From Lucinisca nassula (lineage: Eukaryota; Mollusca; Bivalvia; Lucinida; Lucinidae), in contig OY757013.1 of assembly GCA_963580285.1 (NCBI GenBank), positions 130,321,027 to 130,385,026 on the forward strand: DNA of 64,000 nt. The letters are read 5' to 3'. The position numbers were made by a program, and so were the translations under genes. Of the stretch, positions 21,508-32,443 are shown piece by piece; position 1 is the stretch's first letter; every line of letters starts with the position of its first letter. Under the pieces are notes generated by a model. It was not told the origin of the DNA and did not search any database. It worked only from the letters and a program-made list of their open reading frames with translations.

Positions 21508-22890
21508 GGTTACGAAAACTCGCCTATACAAATACATTGTAAATTTCACCCCCGAAAAAAAAATCAAGGTGAAAATTTGTCATATGTTTTCTTATTTCTT
21601 CTAAAAATATTGATTCTGGGTACACGTTAGAGCCGCCTCATCGAGGCGGTTCTATGAGGCGGTTCTAAAATTTACTCACAATATTAATATTGGATAATAA
21701 AAAAGAACAAGATGTGTTTGTGAAACACGAATATGTCCCCGGCATGGTCATTTTTTTTTTTTCAAAGTTAGTCACAGTTCAAAGTCAAGGTCACAGATCA
21801 AGATTTTTGGTTTGAGTGGTGGGAAGCCCTTGGCGCAAGGAACTTACATGCCAAATATGAAGGCTCTATCTTAAACGGTTCAAAAGTTATGAACAATAAT
21901 ATGTTTATTTAAAGTAGGTCATAGGTCAAGGTCACAGGTCAAATTTTTTTGCATGAATTTAAAGATCTTGTCATAAGGAACCTACATGCAAAATATGAAG
22001 GCTCTATCTTAAACGATTTTAAAAGTTATGAACAATTTTATTTGTTCTTTTAAGTAGATCAAAGATCAAGGTCATGGTCAAAATATTTTGCACGAATGAG
22101 CACCTATCACAAGGAACCTACATGCCAAATATGAAGGCCCTATCCCGAACGGTTCGAAAGTTATGACCAAAATGTTTTTTTCTTTTAAGTAGGTCAATGA
22201 ATGTAAGGAACCTACATGACAAATATGAAGGCTGTATCTCAAACGGTTCAAAAGTGCCAAACATGAAGGCTGTATCTCAAACGGTTCAAAAGTTATGACC
22301 AATGTTAACTTTTTCTTTTAGTTTTATGTAGGTCGAAGGTCAAGGTCACCGGTCAAATTTTTGTATGAATGTAAAGCTCTTGTCACAAGGAACCTACATG
22401 CAAAATATGAAGGGTGTATCTCAAATGGTTCAAAAGTTATTACCAAAATGTTATTTTTTATTTTAAGTAGATCAAAGGTCAAGGTCACAGGTCAAACTTT
22501 TTTGCATGAATGTAAAGCTTTTGTTACAAGGAACATACATGCCAAATATGAAGACTGTATTTCAATTGAATCAAAAGTTATAACTAATGTTATTTTTTCT
22601 TTTAAGTAGGTCAAAGTCAAGGTCACAGGTCATTTTTTTTTTGCATGAATGTGAAGCGCTTGTCACAAGGAACCTTCATGCCAAATTTGAATACTCTACC
22701 TCAAACGGTTCAAAGGTTTTGACCAACGTTATCGGTGTCCTCGTACAAACCAACAAACAAACAGACACGGCAAAAACAATATGTCCCGCTATCCCTACCG
22801 GGGACATAAAAATAAGGTTTACACCTGTAACCCCCAGTTTGACTATATAAAAGTGGGGTTCAATGGGGTTGGCGACAGAATTTCGTGATG
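21508..22890. mobile_element. Type I hairpin MITE interrupted by a tandem-repeat element
   Basis: The left part is 21508-21705 (ttacgaaaactcgcctatac, core with doubled gaggcggttct). The right part is 22809-22890 (aataaggtttacacctg...ttcgtgatg). The pieces restore the usual order once 21706-22808 is removed. Confidence 0.78.
21706..22808 (+). mobile_element. Element with ~125-bp tandem repeats (HINE-like)
   Basis: It begins AACAAG followed by hairpin GTGTTTGTGAAACAC. It ends in a second hairpin, tatgtcccgc...ccggggacata. The interior has about eight imperfect units containing ggtcaaggtcacaggtca and acaaggaacctacatgc. AACAAG plus 5' hairpin plus tandem array matches the other HINE-like elements, although the terminal CTRR is not evident. 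Confidence 0.6.
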
Positions 22891-22918
22891 AACGCTATAT
22901 GTGCCCTTGTGTCAAACA

Positions 22919-23196
22919 CATCACGAAAACAGGCCTATATAATTTTGACCCCATTGAACCCCACTTGTATATAGTTAAACTTGGGTTAACAGGGGTAAAC
23001 CTTATTTTTTCTGATTTCTGCTCTTAAATATAGATTGTGGGTACTCGTTAAAACCGCCCCGAGGCGGTTCTAGCGTATACTCACAATCTATATTTTGAGC
23101 AGAAAACAGAAAAAAATATCACAGTTTTTCATCTTAAAGTCTTCATTTTTTCGGCAATAATTTACTTTGTGTTTGAAAAGGCGTATCTTCGTAATG
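22919..23196. mobile_element. Hairpin MITE, type I
   Basis: CATCACGAAAACAGGCC to aggcgtatcttcgtaatg. The loop is shortened (ccgccccgaggcgg). Confidence 0.82.
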
Positions 23197-23252
23197 CATG
23201 TACATGACATAAGCTGTTCCATATGTCGCCCGCGATATGTCTTCACATCATG

Positions 23253-23465
23253 TTAACCCTTGTCCTGCTGAATATTCATATATGCCACACCCACTACCGA
23301 TTATCAACCAATCAGATTGCCTGTAGCAAATTATTACAACAAATTCACAATCTGAATGGCAAACAATGTAGATCCTGATCAGATGACTTCGTCAGAAGCC
23401 ATCTGATCTGGATCTACATTGTTTCAAAGATAAGGCATATCCGGGATTAGCAGGACAAGGGTTAA
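23253..23465. mobile_element. 213-bp TIR MITE with 'agatcagat' inner hairpin
   Basis: Terminal inverted repeats ttaacccttgtcctgctga and agcaggacaagggttaa. The interior has a second palindrome, caaacaatgtagatcctgat and atctggatctacattgttt. Confidence 0.85.
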
Positions 23466-23473
23466 CAAGCCTT

Positions 23474-23807
23474 TGTAATGAACACCCATGTAAACCCCAC
23501 TATATATAGAAACAGAAGAGCTTTACAGGAATAAAGAGTACTTTATTCATTTCTGCCCCAATACATTTTTGAGGGGGTGGGGGAGCGGGGAGGCTAACGC
23601 CTCTTTCAAGATTATTTCACTCATATAGAGGCGATCGTTAATCAGAGGTGGGCCAAATCCTGCTCCAATGCATAGGTTGTGGATATTCGTTAGAAGCGAG
23701 CACACACAGCTTTGTATGGCGTAAAAATAGTAAAATTTCAAAGATTTTCATCAGTTTTAAAGATATGAAAAAGATGCGTTATGTCACACGGATGTGGTAT
23801 AGAAATA
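23474..23807. mobile_element. Hairpin MITE interrupted by an S2 SINE fragment
   Basis: MITE halves surround ttcaagattatttcactcat...gatcgttaatcagaggtgg (about 23604-23658), a piece of the S2 body. Confidence 0.65.
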
Positions 23808-23812
23808 ATCCA

Positions 23813-24138
23813 GCACGAAAACATACCTATATAATTTTGACCCCTTTGAACCCCACTTTTAAACACTAAAACTGGGGTTTTCAGGGGTAAACATTATTTT
23901 GCTTATTTCTGCTCAAAATGTGTGATATTTTTCTTATTTCTGTGATTTTTGTGCTTATTTCTGCTACAAATATTGATTCTGGGTACACGATAGAACCGCC
24001 TCATCGGCGGTTCTAGCGTGTACCCACAATCTATATTTTGAGCAGAAAAAAGGACAATATCACAATTTTTCAGCTTAAAAGTTTCACATTTTGGCAGTAA
24101 AATTTACAATGTATTAGTATAGGCGTGCTTTTGCAATG
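23813..24138. mobile_element. Hairpin MITE, type I, partly duplicated
   Basis: cacgaaaacatacctatata to cgtgcttttgcaatg. The tatttttcttatttctg module occurs twice before the core. Confidence 0.75.
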
Positions 24139-24219
24139 TTTCAGGAATTTGTAATAGCCTTTGCCGCGAGAATGCTTAATGTCGGCGACACCACCAACCC
24201 ATGAAGTTATCCAAGGAAA

Positions 24220-24498
24220 CATCACGTGAACAAGTCCGTGAAATGAAGACCCCCCTAAACCCCACTTTATATAGAGAAAACTGGGGTTTACGGGGGGTAA
24301 ACATTATTTTTCTTATTTCTGCTCTAAGACATAGGTTGTGGGTACTCGTTAGAACCGCCTCAGTGAGGCGGTCTAACGAGCACCCACAACCTATGTTTCG
24401 AACATTTATAACAAAAATATCAAGAATTTTCATCAGAAAAGTAGCTATGTTGGAGATGTAAAAAATGCAATATGTCGCACGGGTGTGTTATCGTAATG
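24220..24498. mobile_element. Hairpin MITE, type II, intact
   Basis: CATCACGTGAACAAGTCC to GTGTTATCGTAATG. Only one base is missing from one core arm (gaggcggtctaacg). Confidence 0.87.
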
Positions 24499-24942
24499 AG
24501 TAAAATGTCATCAAGAAAACACGCTTGTATAATTCTGACCCCCCTAAAACACCACTTAAATATCGTAAGACTGGGTTTGGTTCGACGTAAAACATGCATT
24601 TCCCCTCCACTAGGAGCGTGAAGCACTTCTGCTTCTTACGGTGTTGAAACAAAGATGAGGCGATGATGGTGTGTATCTTGCGTCACTAGGGCGTCCAACT
24701 GATATTCGCTTACAGTTGGACAAGGCCTGTTGTCCTTGCAGTCGGTAAGAGTAGAGGTGGGGGGGGGGTGTTATTTCTTCTGTTTCTACGCTGCCATTCA
24801 TTTTTCTAATTCTCTTCTGTCACTCACTTTCATCTCCTCTATGATCTCTTCTATCCCTTTTCTCCATTTCTCTGGTAGACGACACAAAATGACCCACAAG
24901 GGTTGACGCGTCGCTAAACCCAAAACAATCAATCAATGGCCA

Positions 24943-25238
24943 TATTCGACTGGGAAGTTTCGTGAAAATTCCGTGAAATTCCACGCAGGGGTGTGGTGTC
25001 TTTCTTGTATTAGCCGATCACATGGTCCAATCAAATATGAGTTATTTTACAAATACATAAGCGATCGTGGAGCACGATTCTATTCGAAGGAAAAATCGAA
25101 CCTTTCGTGCACCACGGTCGCTTATGGGCTATACACAAATAAAATATTTGATTGGACCATGTGACCAGCTATTACAACTAGGCACCACACTCCTACGTGG
25201 AATTTCACGGAAATTTCACCAAACCTACCAGTCGAATA
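24943..25238. mobile_element. ~296-bp MITE with very long inverted repeats
   Basis: tattcgactgg at the left and ccagtcgaata at the right. Arms of about 140 bp (gtgaaattccacg, cacatggtccaatcaaata, cataagcga) pair almost throughout, leaving a short asymmetric centre. Confidence 0.85.
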
Positions 25239-25263
25239 CCGTCAATGTGTAGAAACAAACTAC

Positions 25264-25365
25264 TGATAGCACTATTGGGTCGACTCTTTAAACCGAGGTC
25301 CCGTCTCCGTATGACCTTAGCTGTTGGTGGGACGTAAAACTAAAACTCACTCACTCACTATTGGG
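25264..25365 (+). mobile_element. S2 SINE fragment
   Basis: tttaaaccgaggtcccgtct and gttggtgggacgtaaaac, then (ctca)n. The head is missing. Confidence 0.7.
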
Positions 25366-25447
25366 TCGACTGAGTGTAAGTAGTAAAAAAGGTCCTGGAC
25401 ACGAACTGTTTCGTTTAATCCCAAAATGACTCTAATCCTGAAAACCA

Positions 25448-25806
25448 ATCTGTTAAGTTCTGACCCCTTGAATCCCACTTTCATATAGTAAAACTGGGGC
25501 TTACAGAGGTAAACCTTATTTTTCTGATTTTTTGCTCGAAATATAGATTGTGGCTACACTTTAGAACAGCCACATCGAAGTATAGATTGTGCGTAGTCGT
25601 TAGAACCGCCTCTATGAGGCGGTTCTACAGATTGTGCGTACTCGTTAGAACCGCCTATATGAGACGGTTCTAACTTGTACCCACAATCTATATTTTGAGC
25701 AGTTATAAGAAAAATATCTCAATTTTTCATCTTAATAAGATTTGCTTTTCTTTTTCGGCGTTTAAATTTACAATGTATTTGTATACATAGGCATGTTTTC
25801 GTAATG
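25448..25806. mobile_element. Type I hairpin MITE with repeated core
   Basis: The core is present about three times in tandem fragments (25545-25690). The right end is gcatgttttcgtaatg and the left end is truncated. Confidence 0.75.
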
Positions 25807-25984
25807 TATTGTATGGGAACAGAACAGAGCCTAATCAGACGCGAAATTCTGTGACATCTGATCTGGATCTACACTCTTTCCTAAACTCTTCACATGATTC
25901 CAGACTAGTTTCTAACATTGACCTCACAGAGATAATAATTGGCTAATTTCGATTTCCAACAAATCTATGAGATGCCGTTTTTCT

Positions 25985-26795
25985 ATTTAATACATATTTA
26001 TTAATATCCATAATTCGATTTTTGGATATCCATAATTCGAATTATGGATATCATTAAGTCAGATCGATTTATGGATATACATAATTCGAATCATGGATAT
26101 CAATAATTCGAATTAGGGATATCCATAAATCGAATTATTGATATCCATTATTCCGCTCATTTATGGATATCTATAATTCATGGATATTTATAAATCGAAT
26201 TGTGGATATCTATAAATCGGACTGAATTAATGATATCCAAATTTCGAATTATGGATATCCATAATTCACCACAAAAGCCTTCGGTTTCAGACAGTATTTA
26301 TTTTATTTGCAAAGACGAATTATTGATATCCATAATTCGCATTATGGATATCCATAAATAGGCCGAATTGTGGATATCCATAATTCGAATTAATGATATC
26401 CACAATTCGAATTATGGATATCCATAAATCGATCTGAATTAATGATATCCATTAATCGAATTAATGATATCCATAATTAGATTAATGGAAATCCATAATT
26501 CGAATTAATGATATCAATAAATCAGCCGAATAACGGATATCCATAATTCGAGTAAAAGATATCCATAAATCGAATAATGGATACCCATTCGATTTTTGGA
26601 TATCATTAATTCAGACTGAATTATGGATATCCATAATTTGAATTATGGATATCATTTCTTCGAACTATGGATATCCATAAATAAATATGGATGTCCATAA
26701 ATAATTATGGAATTCTATAATTCGAATTATAGATATCACTAATTCAATTGATGGATATCCATACATAATTATGGATATCTATACATAGGGAATAA
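25985..26795. repeat. 22-bp alternating-palindrome array
   Basis: About 35 imperfect units alternating aattcgaatt with atggatatccat. Each half is itself a palindrome, so many registers fold. No flanking inverted repeat was detected. A non-repeat gap of about 50 bp sits near 26272-26320. Confidence 0.85.
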
Positions 26796-26915
26796 AGAGT
26801 AAATCGGCGCCCCATACAAATCACTGACAGTCACACGATAGCGACTGTTCTGAGTAACATCTCGTAGGTCGATTGACATACAATCGTCTCAAAATTTCGT
26901 TATTAGTTTCGGCCG

Positions 26916-27215
26916 CCGCCCATCGGAGCGTGAAGAAATATATGGGCTGCATGATGCTTCCACGCAGAGCTGAAACCGACCCGCACACGAGTACTGGTAA
27001 ACCGCTAAGAGGATCTAAGCCTGCTCAGGCAAATCGGTGCGAGTTGGCCAGTCCATGCTTATAAACCCTATTGGTTTCATTGGGTGGCAGGGCTTGAGAT
27101 GTCATTTCATCTCAATGTCGAGTAAAAGTCCCACAAAATTGGAGGCAACTTCTCCACAATGAACTTTACAGTGTTGACGGGGACGTTAAACCTCAAATCA
27201 ATCAATCAATCAATC
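26916..27215 (+). mobile_element. SINE A copy
   Basis: Head gccgcccatcggagcg, body with cgcttagagg-type segment, tail (aatc)n. It ends about 50 bp from the donor side of transporter exon 5. Confidence 0.83.
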
Positions 27216-27267
27216 GTTATTAGTTTAGAAAATATTTCTTAACTTTTATATGATAAACTTTATTTAC

Positions 27268-27480
27268 CAGTTCAAGTAAATAATGAGTGTTCGGATGAGA
27301 AGTCGTAGAGATGTGAACATTTTCAACACGCTGGCTTTCTTGCCTTCATCTGCAGTGTCGCTGTCTATAACCTTTTCTGGTATTTCAACACCGTTGACTT
27401 TGGCACATTTCTGGATTATCTTTTCTGCCTGGTCAATCTTGCCACGTGACATCAACCACCTCGGGGATTCTGGTATTAGC
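27268..27480 (-). CDS. SLC22: SLC22 transporter exon 5 (large cytoplasmic loop to start of TM7)
   Basis: 213-nt exon (1+210+2) with acceptor tttgtttcag and donor GTAAAT. It encodes LIPESPRWLMSRGKIDQA, a lysine- and glutamate-rich cytoplasmic stretch (EKIIQKCAKVNG, then DSDTADEGKKASVL), and the beginning of TM7 (LLIRTLIIYLN). PESPRWL is the diagnostic motif that follows TM6 in sugar and organic-ion MFS carriers. The final TG joins G of the next exon to give Trp (LNW-CVVSMVYYG), as in relatives. Confidence 0.93.
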
Positions 27481-27564
27481 CTGAAACAAACACAGTATCA
27501 CAGTGCGTTGAATAATAACCGACGAGTAACAAACAAATAGAGCCTGGTAGCTTTATACCATACT

Positions 27565-27790
27565 AGTATTTTATTTGTTTGCATTGGAGTTTAACGGCCC
27601 ATTCAACACTGTTTAGATCATTTTTGAGCCGGCCAGTTTACCTATCCAAACTTTTCCTGGGCAGGCTTAAACGTAAGCGGTTAACCAGTAGAGTGCACAT
27701 TACTGACAACTGCCCTCCTTGAATCAGCGGAAGGGAGAGAAAGACCGTAGAAAAGATTTCATGATCAATCTCCAATCATGTCCCCTTTGA
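27565..27790 (-). mobile_element. SINE B, head missing
   Basis: Matches the body flanking the SINE A insertion at 2258-2878 (gtaagcggttaaccagta uninterrupted), so it serves as the empty-site reference. Confidence 0.75.
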
Positions 27791-27819
27791 TTTTCTTGTT
27801 TGTTAAAAATGTGAAATTT

Positions 27820-28162
27820 TAAGAGTGAGTGAGTGAGTTTTAGTTTTACGTCCCACCAACAGCTAAGGTCATACGGAGACGGGACCTCGTTTAAAGACTC
27901 ATCCGAAAGTCTGGCGAACCCCGGGATCGATCCTGCGATCCCTGGTTTACGGCCCTTTCAAGATTATTTCACTCATATCGAGCCGATCGTTAATCATAGG
28001 TGGGCGAAAACCGGAGTACCCAGAGAAAAAAAAACACCTAACCTTCCGTTGCAGAACTTGGCGTCTCACACGTGACCCGAGCGAGGATCGAACCCATGGC
28101 GGTGAGAGACCTAATGACTAAGAGTCAGCGCTCTTATCCATTAGGCCAGGGAGGCCCGTTCC
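27820..28162 (-). mobile_element. S2 tRNA-headed SINE, longest copy
   Basis: The minus strand starts with a tRNA-like head: ggcctaatggataagagcgc (A-box region) and gggttcgatcctcgc (B-box). The body follows with ttcaagattatttcactc, cccgggatcgatcctgcg, and a terminal (gagt)n. Confidence 0.82.
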
Positions 28163-28231
28163 TTTTCCTGAAATAAGATTTGAAATTTATATAGAGCTTT
28201 GCGATTTTAATGAGTACACACAATATACATT

Positions 28232-28572
28232 TATGTCATGTGTGTGTGTGAATTCGGGTTTAACGTCGCTTTCAACAATTTTTCAGTCATATCACGACGG
28301 TGTCTGGTTGCGACAGGGAGCTCAATGCTCACGTTTATAGTGCTGCCTCACTGAAGTATCATGTCCCAGACACATTACATGATACCACACCCAGTCACAT
28401 TATCCTGACACTGGATCGACCAGTCCTAGCTCTTCCCCGTAAACCTGAGTGCCAAGCGAGGAGCAGCTAGTACCATTTTTAACGACTTTGGTATGTCGCG
28501 GCCCGGGATCGAACCCCATACCTCCCGTTCCCCGGAGCGGACACTCTACCAACTGAGCTATCGGGGCCGGTA
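28232..28572 (-). mobile_element. tRNA-headed SINE ('S3')
   Basis: Minus-strand head: gatagctcagttggtagag (A-box) and gggttcgatcccgggcc (B-box). The body contains gagtgccaagcgaggagcag. The tail at the left is (gt)n/(ca)n-like. The tRNA-like head cannot form a proper acceptor stem with its 3' side, so it is not a tRNA gene. Confidence 0.82.
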
Positions 28573-28692
28573 CATTTATGTCATATAAGGTCGTAAAGAT
28601 ATCCTTAAGTTACCCCCCAATTAAGCCACATGGTCTGGTGCTATCATAAAACCTCAGTAGTTCAAACTACTTCTGTCTCGAACAAATTTTCA

Positions 28693-28922
28693 TTAACCCA
28701 TTCAGTACCAGAAACCCCTAAAAGGATGTCTTGGCAAACAGTGCAGGCCCAGATCAGACGCCGCAGAACGCGGCGTCTGATCAGGGCCTTCACTGTTTGC
28801 AAAAAGATCAGACTTTTTCTGAACAAAATTTGAAGAAAACACAACCTGACACCCCTAAATTTTGAAATGGACTCCTGCTATATATAAGGTGGAAGATTCC
28901 ATTTGGAACAAAAAGGGTTAAA
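28693..28922. mobile_element. ~230-bp TTAACCC-ended MITE with inner hairpin
   Basis: ttaacccattcagtacc at the left and aacaaaaagggttaa at the right. The inner palindrome aggcccagatcagacgccg with its inverse is the same module as at 23358-23428. Confidence 0.75.
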
Positions 28923-28967
28923 CCAAAGGTATTCGAGTTAGCGAAGTTCAATCTTATACAGCCTTAC

Positions 28968-29353
28968 CAGACAGACTTTCGGATAAGTCTTTAAACAGAG
29001 GCCCCGTCTCCATTACGCAAACACGCCTATACAAATACATTGCCACCTTTATCGCCGAAAAAATGAAAATTTTATAATAAAAAAAAATGTGATATTTTTC
29101 TTATTTCTGCTCAAAATATAGATTGTGTGCACTCGTTAGAACCGCCTCAATGAGGCGGTTCTAACGAGTACCCACAATCTATATTTTAGAGCAGAAATAA
29201 GAAAAATAAGGTATACCCCCGGAAACCCCAGTTTTACTATATACATGTAAAAGTGGGGTTCAAGGAGTCAAAATTATATAGGCGTGTTTTCGTGATGTCC
29301 ATATGACCTTAGCTGTTTGTGGGACGTAAAACTCAAACACTCACTCACTCATA
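28968..29353 (+). mobile_element. S2 SINE fragment split by a hairpin MITE
   Basis: 28968-29010 ends ggccccgtctc and 29298-29353 resumes tccatatgaccttagctg. Intact copies at 25264 and 43128 read cccgtctccgtatgacc across this point. Confidence 0.82.
29011..29297. mobile_element. Hairpin MITE, type I, inserted in S2 SINE
   Basis: CATTACGCAAACACGCC to GCGTGTTTTCGTGATG. The flanks ctc/tcc suggest a duplicated TC. It ends only 66 bp from the donor of transporter exon 4. Confidence 0.87.
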
Positions 29354-29362
29354 TAGCCTTAC

Positions 29363-29527
29363 CAGAAGTAAAAGAAAAGTAGAGGTGCGGGACAAACTAT
29401 GATGAGATGTAGAATGTTCCATTCTCGTGCAAGGCGACGAAATTTAGAAGGTAAAGACCTATACACCAGAAGAACTCGATCACAATACCAGCCACAACTC
29501 GCTTTGAAGGTCCTACCAGTTCCATAC
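29363..29527 (-). pseudogene. SLC22: SLC22 transporter exon 4 (TM5-TM6) with a one-base frame disruption
   Basis: 165-nt exon with acceptor tgtatttcag and donor GTAAGG. The first part reads MELVGPSKRVVAGIV, IEFFWCIGLYLLNFVA in the frame set by exon 3. The last part reads REWNILHLIIVCPAP, LLFFYF in the frame required by exon 5 (TG+G = Trp, giving FWLIPESPRWL). The two frames differ by one base around 29431-29440, so the exon is 3n+1 short of what its flanking phases demand. Read straight through, it hits a TAG soon after FVALHENGTFYISS. From memory the vertebrate exon is 169 nt, which would make this a 4-nt shortfall. A real inactivating deletion and a sequencing or assembly error are both possible. 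No alternative splice site in the exon restores the frame. Confidence 0.82.
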
Positions 29528-29760
29528 CTGAAATACATTGTATGTGTACATTGGCCCATAAGACGCTAATCTTGACAATTGTCGTCTGCTTTGTCGTCTG
29601 CTGGTTATTTATAATGTCATTTTTGCAAACAATGTAGACCCAGATCAGACTGCTCCTCTAGGAGAAGTCTGATCTGGATCTGGTTTCTACCCAGGAAAAG
29701 AGGGCCACATGGAAGATTAGTACTTGTACTAAATGCGTTTCCCTCTATAAATAAGGTCGA

Positions 29761-29812
29761 TTCTTCTTCTTCTTCTTCTTCTTCTTATTATTATTATTAT
29801 TATTATTATTAG
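29761..29812. repeat. Compound microsatellite (TTC)n(TTA)n
   Basis: About eight TTC units followed directly by about nine TTA units. Confidence 0.95.
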
Positions 29813-29941
29813 AAGTTAAACTGCTTGCCCATATGAAAACAAATTTCTAAAAAGTTTGCAAGAGATTCAGCAGACGGCATACGCAGACGACATTTTCAGA
29901 TGTAGTTTTTCGCGTCGTCGTAAGGGTTAAGTTAACCCATG

Positions 29942-30196
29942 CCACCACGAAAATACGCCTATATTATATTTACCCTTGAACTCCATTTTTATAAGTAAAA
30001 CTGGGGTTTACGGGGATACACAGTATTTTCTTATTTCTGCTCATAATCATAGATTTTGCGTAGTCGTTAGAACCGCCTCGCCACAATCTCTGTTTTGATC
30101 GGATATGTAAAAAAATATCAGGATTTTTATCAGAAAATTTTCATCTTGGGAGGTAAAATGTTTCCAATATATTTGAATAGGCGTGTTTTCCAAATG
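29942..30196. mobile_element. Hairpin MITE, type I, half the core lost
   Basis: caccacgaaaatacgcctat to gcgtgttttccaaatg. The right stem arm is deleted after ccgcctcg. Confidence 0.7.
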
Positions 30197-30448
30197 TGGT
30201 CGGCTATTGCCTTTACTTCTATTTTGAATGTAATGTTGTTTATGCCCCAATTAATACATTGACTCACCCGTAGTCACATGATCACTAAGTGACGTCAAAA
30301 TTTACCATGGTTCTCTCCTTAATGATTGGCCGATGGAGACATCATGACGTCATCGGAGCTCCTCCGTGGATGCATTTATTTTCTTTGTTTTAATTTTAGC
30401 CCACAAATTAGAAATTTTTCGTCATTGTATGGATGCAACGTAATGCAA

Positions 30449-30754
30449 CATAACGTGAACAAGTCCGTGAAATGAAGATCCCCACCCCCCCCCCCTCCCC
30501 CCACCCCCGCGTAAATCCCACTTTATATGGAGAAAACTGGGGTTTACGGGGGTATTCATTATTTTTCTTATTTCTGCTCCAAGACCTAGGTAGTGGGTGC
30601 TCGTTAGAACCGCCTCAATGAGGCGGTTCTAACGAGCACACACAACCTAGGTTTTGAGCATTCATATAAAAAATATCAAGGATTTTCATCAGAAAAGTAG
30701 CCATTTTGGAGATGTGAAAAATGTACTATGTCGAACGGTTGAGGTATCGTAATG
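30449..30754. mobile_element. Hairpin MITE, type II
   Basis: CATAACGTGAACAAGTCC to gaggtatcgtaatg. A poly-C tract (ccccccccc) expands the left arm. Confidence 0.83.
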
Positions 30755-30900
30755 ATTTATATAACGTCCAATGAATTATGAACACCACCGGTAAAGTGAC
30801 CCAATGTTATTCATCCTTCAATGAACGCTAAAATTACATTCATTTCTTAATTGAATTTCTACGTTTCAGTTTGCAGAAAAAAATGTTTCTACAATTAAGA

Positions 30901-31222
30901 CATTAAGAAACATGCCTATACAAAATTTAATACATTATCAATTTTTCGGCCAAAAATAATGGAAATTTGAAGATGAAAAACTGAGATATTTTTCTTGTTT
31001 CTGCTCAAAACATAGATTGCGGGGCCTCGATAGAACCGCCTCGTCGGTGTGATATTTTTCTTATTTCTGCTCAAAGCACATATTGCGGGGACTCGATATC
31101 GAGTACCCACAATCTATGTTTTTGAGCAGAAATAAGAAAAATAATGTTTACCCCTGTTAACCCCAGAGGGGGTGGGGTGGGGGGGGGGGTGGTCTAAAAC
31201 GCATAGGCGTGTTTTCGTGATG
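30901..31222. mobile_element. Hairpin MITE, type I, rearranged
   Basis: cattaagaaacatgcctata to GCGTGTTTTCGTGATG. The left half module occurs twice and a poly-G run (gtggggggggggg) lies near the end. Confidence 0.72.
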
Positions 31223-31619
31223 AAATTAATTAACATTCATTGACGGGTCATATCGGGTCAGAAGCAAAGTAAGTGAACGCATGTTACTTAAGGGGAATGG
31301 TAGATTTTTCGGTCATTTTTTCAAAGTGAGAGAACTTTTTGGGACTTTCTGTTCGCTTTCTATAAGTCCTGTCCCACTGATAAAGGGGTCTACTCTTGAA
31401 GGAAAGAATTTTCTGCCCTATTCACCTGGGAGACAAAATACATTTGCAGTAGTTGCCTCTCCTGAGTGTGTATCCGATCCCCTTAAGCATATCTCATCAT
31501 CAGATGTTGTTCCTTGTTGAATGTCCGTTAAATAAATTACCTTTATTGCTTATATTTATATTTTCCCCATCCATTAGTTTAGGAAAATTTTTTATTGAGG
31601 GCAAAAATTGAAACATCTC

Positions 31620-31770
31620 TATCGTTTCATCGAAAAGGCGCTTCTAACGAGTACCCACAATATATATTTTGAGCAGAAATAAGAAAAATATATCATAATT
31701 TTATCTTAAAATTTTCTTCTTTTTTTTTTCGGCGGTAAAGTTTACAATGTATTTGTATAGGCGTGTTCAT
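31620..31770. mobile_element. Hairpin MITE, right half only
   Basis: It starts at the core (gcgcttctaacgagtaccc) and ends aggcgtgttcatgg. Confidence 0.65.
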
Positions 31771-32209
31771 GGCCAACTATATCTGACATTAGCCCGATGA
31801 CTTTCAACCGTGACAGTCGCACAGAAAGTCAATATTGGGTGGTCTCCCTTTGACTGAGGCCTACGATAGATACCTATCGTGTACCTATCGTGTAATCAAT
31901 ATTGTGTTTTAATCTGGCTGTGTGTGAAAATGACCCCGGGGGATATTGGACGATAGATACGTCTAGTAGATACGTCTAGTTAATATAGAACTGCGTGTTT
32001 TGGTACTTTAAGCGAGAAAAATTCTCTTTTTGTCAAACGATTAAAATTGAGCCTTTTTGTACTTAAAATATTATCGGTTCTCATAAAATCCATTTTTTCT
32101 GGAATGTGATATTCCACATTATTTTTTGAAAAAAAAAAAAAAAAAAAACATTTACAGTTAATGGATGTCAGATTGCATTATTTAAAATTACATTGTTTAG
32201 AAAAGCAAC

Positions 32210-32433
32210 ATGTTCATAAGTCCATGTAATAAAAACCCCTGTAAACCCCACTTTACAATATATACAGAAAAGATAGGTTTAGAGGGGTTACAATGTGTGT
32301 GTTATCCGCACCAAGACATTGTATTGTTTATCATAAAAATAAAGTGCTTTTTTGTTTTATTTTTTTTAGATATAAATTAACATTTTGAAGATAAGAAAGA
32401 AAACATAATCACACGGATATGTTTTCTTAATGG
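32210..32433. mobile_element. Hairpin MITE without its palindromic core
   Basis: Outer modules are recognisable (ctgtaaaccccactttac and cacggatatgttttcttaa), but the ccgcctc stem is absent. Confidence 0.6.
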
Positions 32434-32443
32434 GTTGATAGTT

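Noticed and set aside
28495..28572. Functional tRNA gene
   Set aside because: It is a tRNA-like head joined to a SINE body, with an unpaired acceptor region.
31281..31520. 79-codon plus-strand ORF (contains KGSTLEGKNFLPYSPG)
   Set aside because: It looks non-random and may be repeat-derived, but I could not assign a family or find splice context.
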